Positions 58,956-64,000 of a DNA stretch of 64,000 nucleotides are shown piece by piece (within the stretch, counting starts at the first letter, position 1; every line of letters starts with the position of its first letter). Below the pieces are notes generated by a model. It was given only the letters and a program-made list of their open reading frames with translations, was not told the DNA's origin and searched no databases. The DNA is from Streptomyces chromofuscus (lineage in GTDB: Bacteria; Actinomycetota; Actinomycetes; Streptomycetales; Streptomycetaceae): NCBI RefSeq assembly GCF_015160875.1, contig NZ_CP063374.1, forward strand, positions 5,025,501 through 5,089,500, written 5' to 3'. The position numbers were made by a program, and so were the translations under genes.

Positions 58956-58974
58956 CGTTGCGCTTAGCGCAACG
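58956..58974. promoter_or_regulatory. 19-bp palindrome, predicted IclR operator
   Basis: CGTTGCGC-TTA-GCGCAACG is a perfect 8-3-8 inverted repeat in the 140-bp gap between the two divergent halves of the catabolic island. A second, imperfect copy TTGCGTATGTCGC follows at 58979. The location fits control of both transcripts by the IclR protein encoded at 60257. Confidence 0.65.
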
Positions 58975-58978
58975 TCCA

Positions 58979-59008
58979 TTGCGTATGTCGCTTACCGCTG
59001 TCTAACAT
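58979..59008 (+). promoter_or_regulatory. predicted promoter of the kinase-iclR-ridA operon
   Basis: TTGCGT (58979-58984), 18-base spacer, TAACAT (59003-59008). It directly abuts the palindrome, so a bound repressor would block it. Confidence 0.5.
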
Positions 59009-59075
59009 CTCGGCCAACGCGGGGTCAACGAAAGCAGCCGGGACCCGCGATGCCGACCGAGGAGTCCTGACCATC

Positions 59076-60260
59076 GTGACCGCCACCGGCACCAGCACCG
59101 CACCCGACGTCGTGGACGTCGTCGCGCTCGGCGAGTCCATGGTCGCCTTCCTGCCGTCCCGGCCGGGCCGCCTCGCCGACGTGCCCTCCTTCGACCGGGG
59201 CATCGGCGGCGCGGAGTCCAACGTGGCGTGCGTGCTGGCGGCGGCCGGGCACCCGACGCGGTGGGTCAGCAGGGTGGGCGAGGACGGCTTCGGCGACCAC
59301 CTGGTCGAGGCGATCGGGGCGTACGGCGTCGACGTGACCGCCGTCCCCCGGGATCCGGCGCGGCCGACGGGCGTGTACTTCCGCACGGCCGGGGACAGGG
59401 CGACGGACGCGCATGAGGTGGCGTACTACCGGGCGGGGTCGGCGGCGTCCGCCATGGCGGTGGAGAACGTGGACCTTCGGGCGGTGCGCGCGGGACGCGT
59501 ACTGCACCTGTCCGGAATCACGGCGGCGCTCTCCGACGAGTGCTCCGGCCTCTTGTGGTGGCTGACCGCGCCCCGGCCCGAGCGGCCGCTCGTCTCGTTC
59601 GACGTCAACTTCCGTCCCGGCCTGTGGCGTGACGCCGAGGGGCCGCGCGTCCTGCTCGACCTCGCCCGGCGCGCCGACGTCGTCTTCGTCGGCACCGACG
59701 AGGCACGGGCGGCCTGGGGCGTCACCGGCGGTCCGGAGGCGATCCGCGCGCTGCTGCCGGAGCCGCCCGTGCTGGTGGTCAAAGAGGGCGCTCGGGGCGC
59801 GACGGTGTTCGAGCGCGCGGACGAGCACGTCGACCGGCCGTCCCGTCCGGCCGCGGGTGCCGCCGAAGCGGCACGGGTGGGCGCGGGCGGCACCCCGCAG
59901 GAGCCGGGTCGCGCGACCGACCCCCGGCCGGCACGGACGCCGGGCGCCGACGAAAAGCCGCCCGCCTTCGTCCCCGCCCCCCACGTCACCGTCGCGGCAG
60001 CGGTCGGGGCCGGTGACGCCTTCGCCGCCGGATTCCTCTCCGCCACCCTGCGGGGCCTGCCCGTGCGGGACCGGCTGCGGCACGGACACCTCTGGGCCGC
60101 CGCCGCCCTCACCGTCCCCGGCGACCTCGCCACACCTCCGCCCCGCGACCACGCCGACCGGCTCGCCGCCCTGGACGACGGCGCGTGGGGGAGACTTCGA
60201 CTCGGCCCCGGCTGGACGCACGCCGTTGATCGGGCCTCGGAGGAGGTACGTACGCCATGA
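59076..60260 (+). CDS. PfkB-family carbohydrate kinase (KDG-kinase-like) with inserted segment
   Basis: 394 residues. Starts with VVALGESMVAFLP, has IGGAESNVA, and ends with the catalytic AVGAGDAFAAGFL (Asp314) of ribokinase-like enzymes; closest to 2-keto-3-deoxygluconate kinases. Between about 250 and 297 lies a roughly 45-residue Ala/Pro/Gly-rich stretch (from PSRPAAGAAEAA to EKPPAFVPA) that the family normally lacks. It would phosphorylate a keto-sugar acid from gluconate-type substrates, consistent with the nearby GntP remnant. GTG 59076 has AGGAG 11 bases upstream; the stop overlaps the iclR start. Confidence 0.88.
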   Translation: MTATGTSTAPDVVDVVALGESMVAFLPSRPGRLADVPSFDRGIGGAESNVACVLAAAGHPTRWVSRVGEDGFGDHLVEAIGAYGVDVTAVPRDPARPTGVYFRTAGDRATDAHEVAYYRAGSAASAMAVENVDLRAVRAGRVLHLSGITAALSDECSGLLWWLTAPRPERPLVSFDVNFRPGLWRDAEGPRVLLDLARRADVVFVGTDEARAAWGVTGGPEAIRALLPEPPVLVVKEGARGATVFERADEHVDRPSRPAAGAAEAARVGAGGTPQEPGRATDPRPARTPGADEKPPAFVPAPHVTVAAAVGAGDAFAAGFLSATLRGLPVRDRLRHGHLWAAAALTVPGDLATPPPRDHADRLAALDDGAWGRLRLGPGWTHAVDRASEEVRTP

Positions 60261-61018
60261 GCCAGACCGTCGACCGCGCGCTGAGCATCCTGCCGCTGCT
60301 CGCCGAGGGCCCCGCCGACCTCGGGCAGGTCGCCGACCGCCTCGGCGTGCACAAGTCCACCGCGCTCCGCCTGCTGCGCACCCTGCACGAACACGGCTTC
60401 GTCTACCGCCAGTCCGACCAGCGCTACCGTCTCGGCGCCCGCCTCTTCGCGCTCGCGCAGGAGGCCATGGAGAACCTCGACGTCCGCGAGATCGCCCACC
60501 CCCACCTCGTACGGCTGAACGAGCAGTGCGGGCACACCGTGCACCTCGCGGTGTACGAGGAGAACGAGGTGCTCTACATCGACAAGGTGGAGAGCCGCTA
60601 CCCGGTCCGCATGTACTCACGGATCGGCAAGCCGGTCGCCATCACGGTCGCCGCCGTTGCCAAGCTGCTGCTCGCCGACCTCCCCGAGCACGAGCGCCGC
60701 ACTCTCGCGGGCAAGCTCGACTACCCCATGTACACGTCCCGTTCGACGCCGAACCCCGAGGCCTTCCTCCGTGAGCTGGCCAGGGTGCGCGAACAGGGCT
60801 GGGCCACCGACCTCGGCGGCCACGAGGAGTCCATCAACTGCGTCGCCGCGCCCATCCGCGGCGCCGACGGCCGGGTCGTCGCCGCGGTGTCGGTGTCCGC
60901 GCCCAACGTGGTCGTCACCGGCGACGAACTCCTCACCCTGCTCCCGCTGGTCCGCCGCACGGCGGACGCCATCAGCGGCGAGTACTCCGGCAGGACCCCG
61001 ACGAGAGAGCTGGCATGA
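60257..61018 (+). CDS. IclR-family transcriptional regulator
   Basis: 253 residues. Winged helix at about 1-65 (LSILPLLAEG, DLGQVADRLGVHKSTALRLL), then the IclR effector-binding domain (about 75-245), with LHEHGFVYR and EESINCVAAPI. It is probably a repressor of the island, releasing DNA upon binding a small acid or sugar acid. ATG 60257 overlaps the kinase stop, and its own stop overlaps the ridA start, so the three genes are coupled. Its predicted site is the palindrome at 58956-58974. Confidence 0.93.
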   Translation: MSQTVDRALSILPLLAEGPADLGQVADRLGVHKSTALRLLRTLHEHGFVYRQSDQRYRLGARLFALAQEAMENLDVREIAHPHLVRLNEQCGHTVHLAVYEENEVLYIDKVESRYPVRMYSRIGKPVAITVAAVAKLLLADLPEHERRTLAGKLDYPMYTSRSTPNPEAFLRELARVREQGWATDLGGHEESINCVAAPIRGADGRVVAAVSVSAPNVVVTGDELLTLLPLVRRTADAISGEYSGRTPTRELA

Positions 61019-61425
61019 CCGAGAAGACCGCCCTGACCCCCTCGACCCACACCACCCCGCCCGCGCGGTTCTCCCACGGCGTGAGGAAGGGCAACATCCT
61101 CCAGGTCGCCGGCCAGGTCGGCTTCCTGCCCGCGGTCGAGGGGCAGCCCCCGACGCCGGCCGGTCCCACCCTGCGTGAGCAGACCCTCCAGACCCTCGCC
61201 AACGTCAAGTCCGTTCTGGAGGAGGGCGGCGCCTCCTGGGACGACGTGATGATGATCCGCGTCTACCTCACGGACGTGGACCACTTCGCCGAGATGAACG
61301 AGCTCTACAACGCCTACTTCGAGGAGCAGGGCCTCACCCGGCCGCCGGCCGCCCGGACCACCGTCTACGTCGGGCTGCCCGCCGGACTCCTCATCGAGAT
61401 CGACGCCCTCGCCGTCCTGGGCTGA
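61015..61425 (+). CDS. RidA/YjgF-family reactive imine deaminase
   Basis: 136 residues. The family motifs are present: FSHGVRKGNILQVAGQVG, split as FSHGVRKGN and LQVAGQVG, and RTTVYVGLPAGLLIEIDALA, split as RTTVYVGLPAG and LIEIDALAV (the conserved Arg of the substrate site is in AARTTV). It removes 2-aminoacrylate-like imines formed by PLP dehydratases, which fits the DSD-like enzyme across the promoter. ATG 61015 overlaps the iclR stop. The transporter gene that should follow is broken. Confidence 0.92.
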   Translation: MTEKTALTPSTHTTPPARFSHGVRKGNILQVAGQVGFLPAVEGQPPTPAGPTLREQTLQTLANVKSVLEEGGASWDDVMMIRVYLTDVDHFAEMNELYNAYFEEQGLTRPPAARTTVYVGLPAGLLIEIDALAVLG

Positions 61426-61552
61426 CGCCCTTCGAGGAACATCCATCCCCGCACGCCGTACGCCGTCACGGCACGGTGCCCACCTCCCCGGGGCGCCGTG
61501 CCGCGATCCCCCATGCCCGAAAGCGTCATGTGCCGACCCAGATGACCACCGG

Positions 61553-62097
61553 ATGCCCGCTGCATCCCTCCCGAAATCCGTCCCGCTCGCTGCCTCCGCC
61601 CCGGCGGCCGAGGCCCCGCCCCACACCGGCGGTCTGCTCCTCCTCGTCGACGGCACCGCGGGACTGCTGACGGTCGCCGCGCTCGGTATCGCGCTCCTGC
61701 TCTTCCTGATCATCAAGGCCCGGATCCAGCCGTTCGTCGCCCTGCCGGCCGTCTCCATCGCCGTCGGCCTGATGGCCGGCCTGTCGGTCACCGAACTCTT
61801 CGGCACCGTCCGCGGGTCGCCCAGGGTTCGGCGACGGTGGCGATCGTGACGACGGCGGGCATCGTGGCCCCGCTGCTCGCGGAGGGCGACCACTCGCAGG
61901 CGTTCGTGGCCCTGGTCATCATGGCCGTCTCCGCCGGCTCGATCTTCGCCTCGCACGTCAACGACGGTGGCTTCTGGATCGTCGCCAAGTACGTCGGGAT
62001 CAGCGAGCGGGACACGCTCAAGACGTGGACGGTGCTGGAGTCGGTGCTGTGGGTGGCCGGGTTCGTCGCGGCTGCCGTGCTCAGCCTGTTCGGGTGA
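61553..62097 (+). pseudogene. GntP-family gluconate/D-amino-acid permease, internally deleted
   Basis: The N-terminal 85 residues (LLLLVDGTAGLLTVAALGIALLL ... AGLSVTELFGTV) and the last 95 residues (RVAQGSATVAIVTTAGIVAPLL to the end) of a GntP permease are present, but the roughly 300 residues between them are gone. The junction lies near 61810-61815, and the two halves are in different reading frames, so no functional protein can be made. Members of the family are about 460-490 residues. The last residues AAVLSLFG and a TGA at 62095 are intact. The loss of this gene would remove uptake for the catabolic island. Confidence 0.85.
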
Positions 62098-62223
62098 GGG
62101 GCCGGGCCGTCGGGGTTCGCCTCGGCGGCCCGCGGGCGTATCGAGCCGGTCCGCGCCGGGGGTCGGTGAGCGCGCGGCGGGGACAGGTGACCTCTGTCGC
62201 CCCCGGCGCCCCACGGCACAGCA

Positions 62224-62790
62224 ATGTCCGCCATACTGCCCGCTGTGGAGCAGCGCATAGGTACGAGCAGTCAGCCCCTGGACGCCGGGCTCAACCCGGC
62301 CCACATCCCCGGGCTCACCGGCCCGGAGAAGGCCGCCGAGCCCGAGCCCGAGGACGCGGCCCCGGTCGAGGACGAGGTCACCGGGCGGACCTCCGCCGCA
62401 CCGGTGGAGCCCGAAGAGGCCACCGCCGAGGAGCCAGAGGAGCCGCAGGAGGTCGAGGAGCCGGCGGCCGAGGAGCCCAAGGAGGCGGTCGGCGGCCCCG
62501 TGTTCGAGGCCGCCGACCGCCGGGCCCGCATTGTCGCCGACGCCAGGGGCGTCCGCCTCAGCCTCGACGAGGAGAGCTGCGAGTTCCGCTGGGACGAGAT
62601 CGGCGCGATCGAGACGGAGTCCCCGCGCTTCGGCAAGCGGTTCACGGTGACCGTGCACACGCCCGACCGCCGTTGGTACCCCATCGAGATCGAGGCCAAG
62701 TCGAGGTCCCAGCACAAGGAGTGGGACGAGCGGCTGGACGCGGTCCTCGACGCCTACTTCGAGGCGGACGCCGAGGCCGACGCCGGTTGA
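62224..62790 (+). CDS. hypothetical protein, acidic low-complexity N-terminus and conserved C-terminal domain
   Basis: 188 residues. The first 95 residues are Glu/Pro/Ala-rich. The last 90 (from about ADRRARIVADARGVRL) form a beta-rich domain that resembles a PH-like fold, with RWYPIEIEAKSRSQHKEWDERLDAVL at the end (here shown as RWYPIEIEAKS and HKEWDERLDAVL). No signal peptide or membrane helix. Starts possible at ATG 62224 or GTG 62245, the latter after CATACT without a ribosome site. Function unknown; convergent with the carboxypeptidase gene. Confidence 0.7.
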   Translation: MSAILPAVEQRIGTSSQPLDAGLNPAHIPGLTGPEKAAEPEPEDAAPVEDEVTGRTSAAPVEPEEATAEEPEEPQEVEEPAAEEPKEAVGGPVFEAADRRARIVADARGVRLSLDEESCEFRWDEIGAIETESPRFGKRFTVTVHTPDRRWYPIEIEAKSRSQHKEWDERLDAVLDAYFEADAEADAG

Positions 62791-62811
62791 GCCGCCCGGG
62801 CGACCGCCCGG

Positions 62812-64000
62812 TCAGCCGCAGTACTGGGCTTCCTTGCCGATCGACCGGTACATGCAGTCCGCGTTCTCCAGCAGTTGCAGCACCGCGTCACGGTTGCGTG
62901 AGGTCTCCCGCTCGATCACCTCGTCGGGCGGGTAGAACCCACCCCCGGAGGACGACCGCGGATACATCTCGAACGTGTACCCGAAGATCTTCTGCGAGCC
63001 CCACAGGTAGTCGTCGATCGACCCGTCGGTGATGTACAGGTCGCTCGACTGCTCGGGCGTGTAGCCGTTGCTCGCGGCCATCTTCTGCCCCACCGCGGCG
63101 AAGGCGTTGCGGTCGTCCGCCGTCATCCCGGTCGTCGTGTCGGAGTACGTGTACCCGAACGGCCAGAGCACCAGCTCGCTGTAGGTGTGGAAGTCGATCC
63201 CGGCCTTGATCTGCTGCGTCCCGCCCACCACGCGGCTGCGCACGAAGTCGGCGACGACCTTCACCTCCGGCGCCGACTCGGGCGCCGAGCCGCGGTAGGT
63301 GTCGGAGGACGGCGAGCCGGAGGACCCGCCGCAGCAACCCCACCGGTAGTTCCAGTTCCGGTTGAGGTCCGTGCCGACGTACGAGGAACCGGAGTTGGGC
63401 TGCCGGTTCTTGCGCCACGACCGGTACGAGCCGGTGGCGATGTCGTACTCGCCGCCGTCCGGGTTGAGGTCGGGGACGATCCAGATCTCCCGGTTGTCCA
63501 CCATGTTCCGCACGCGTGAGTCCGTGCCGTAGTCGGACGTCAGCTCCCGCAGCAGATACAGCGCCATCTCGACGGTGAGATGCTCACGGGCGTGCTGGTG
63601 GTGGGTGAACAGCACCTCGGGCTCGGCCTCGTCCGTGCCGACGTTGTCGCTGATCTTGATGGCGACGATGTTCCGGCCCTGGTACGACGTCCCGATCACC
63701 CGCTGGCTCGCGATGGCCGGGTTCGCCGCGACGACCGAGTTGATCTGGCTCGTCATCTCCGCGTAGTTGTGGTACCGGGAGTCGGCGGACGGGAAGTCGT
63801 AGAGCCGGACGTCGTCCTCGCCGGCCGAGCGGTCGGGGGCCGCGCCGAGCGGGGTGATCTCGTAGCCCAGCGAGCGCAGCTTCCTGATCTGGTCCGCGCG
63901 GCCGGAGACGACGACGGTGTGGTCGTCGGCCTCGTCCACGGTCACGCCCGATTGCTGGATGGCCGTGCGGTCCTCGACGGTCGAGTGCGTGTGGATCTCG
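62812..64000 (-). CDS. secreted M14 zinc carboxypeptidase, 5' end outside window
   Basis: The C-terminal 396 residues are present; the start lies beyond 64000. A propeptide-like part (to about EITPLGAAPDRSA) precedes the M14 domain. Zinc ligands are in HHQHAREH (His and Glu) and GIDFHTYSE (His), and the catalytic Glu is in FEMYP. The NPDGGEYDIATGSYRSWRKNR, shown as NPDGGEYDIATG and RSWRKNR, is typical of the carboxypeptidase A/T subfamily with substrate Arg. It should trim C-terminal residues from extracellular peptides. Cysteines near the C-terminus (CCGG and ADCM, QYCG) suggest disulfides. The gene ends 21 bp from the convergent hypothetical gene, with a short 7-bp hairpin between. Confidence 0.93.
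   Translation of the reverse strand, partial: EIHTHSTVEDRTAIQQSGVTVDEADDHTVVVSGRADQIRKLRSLGYEITPLGAAPDRSAGEDDVRLYDFPSADSRYHNYAEMTSQINSVVAANPAIASQRVIGTSYQGRNIVAIKISDNVGTDEAEPEVLFTHHQHAREHLTVEMALYLLRELTSDYGTDSRVRNMVDNREIWIVPDLNPDGGEYDIATGSYRSWRKNRQPNSGSSYVGTDLNRNWNYRWGCCGGSSGSPSSDTYRGSAPESAPEVKVVADFVRSRVVGGTQQIKAGIDFHTYSELVLWPFGYTYSDTTTGMTADDRNAFAAVGQKMAASNGYTPEQSSDLYITDGSIDDYLWGSQKIFGYTFEMYPRSSSGGGFYPPDEVIERETSRNRDAVLQLLENADCMYRSIGKEAQYCG

Noticed and set aside
1..64000. tRNA, rRNA or riboswitch genes
   Set aside because: No cloverleaf-like GTTC-loop sequence or known riboswitch core was recognised; a covariance-model search would settle this.

Overview
The window is a 64 kb stretch of very GC-rich chromosome. 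Codon third positions are almost all G or C, GTG and TTG starts are frequent, and gene content (mycothiol conjugate amidase, GTP-type PEP carboxykinase, DUF4307, MmyB-type regulators, LAxTG surface protein) points to Streptomyces. From memory the backbone order (hutH ... metB, ilvA, greA, mca ... pckG) follows a conserved core arm of Streptomyces chromosomes. No tRNA, rRNA or CRISPR was recognised.

Layout. 1-5.1 kb: 3' end of an enoyl-CoA hydratase, a GAF-GGDEF protein, leaderless hutH, a lipoprotein, a small sortase substrate and an acidic-tailed protein. 5.3-12.6 kb: L,D-transpeptidase, MacB/FtsX-type exporter, large secreted subtilase. 12.8-17.7 kb: MmyB-type regulator divergent from an alcohol dehydrogenase across repeated GTACGC boxes, a VOC protein, then a scarred zone with two degenerate transposases, an F420-reductase-like protein and a broken msrA. 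17.8-22 kb: M48 membrane protease flanked by two paralogous membrane proteins sharing a YWCEKW motif. 22.2-31.1 kb: metB, a SigE-type sigma factor with a small membrane protein, MarR, threonine dehydratase, DrrAB-type exporter, greA, DUF4307, mca. 31.4-37.4 kb: STAND-type NTPase with TPRs, a 158-bp minisatellite, a thioredoxin-domain protein.

37.6-44.1 kb holds the most interesting unit: four translationally coupled genes for a processive GT2 synthase, a GT39-like transferase, a polyprenyl-phosphate glycosyltransferase with a GtrA domain, and a secreted copper-radical oxidase of the GlxA/galactose oxidase type with a carbohydrate-binding N-terminus and an Excalibur-like C-terminus. It looks like a surface-glycan assembly and modification system distinct from the CslA/GlxA and MatAB systems. 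It has its own palindrome-rich promoter region.

44.3-48.7 kb: Mut7-C RNase-like protein, TetR, haemolysin III, PEP carboxykinase. 48.8-53.3 kb: a four-gene minus-strand operon of a substrate-binding protein, TelA, a binding-protein/VWA lipoprotein and a membrane protein, probably an envelope stress system. 53.5-56 kb: small protein, aminotransferase, secreted Ser/Thr-rich protein. 56-62.1 kb: a D-amino-acid/aldonate-type catabolic island (N-acyl-D-amino-acid deacylase, D-serine-dehydratase-like enzyme, PfkB kinase, IclR, RidA) around a 19-bp palindrome that is probably the IclR operator; its GntP permease is destroyed by an internal deletion. The window ends in a secreted M14 carboxypeptidase running off the edge.

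Several genes here are decayed (msrA, gntP, two transposases), so the organism has lost functions that close relatives are likely to keep.
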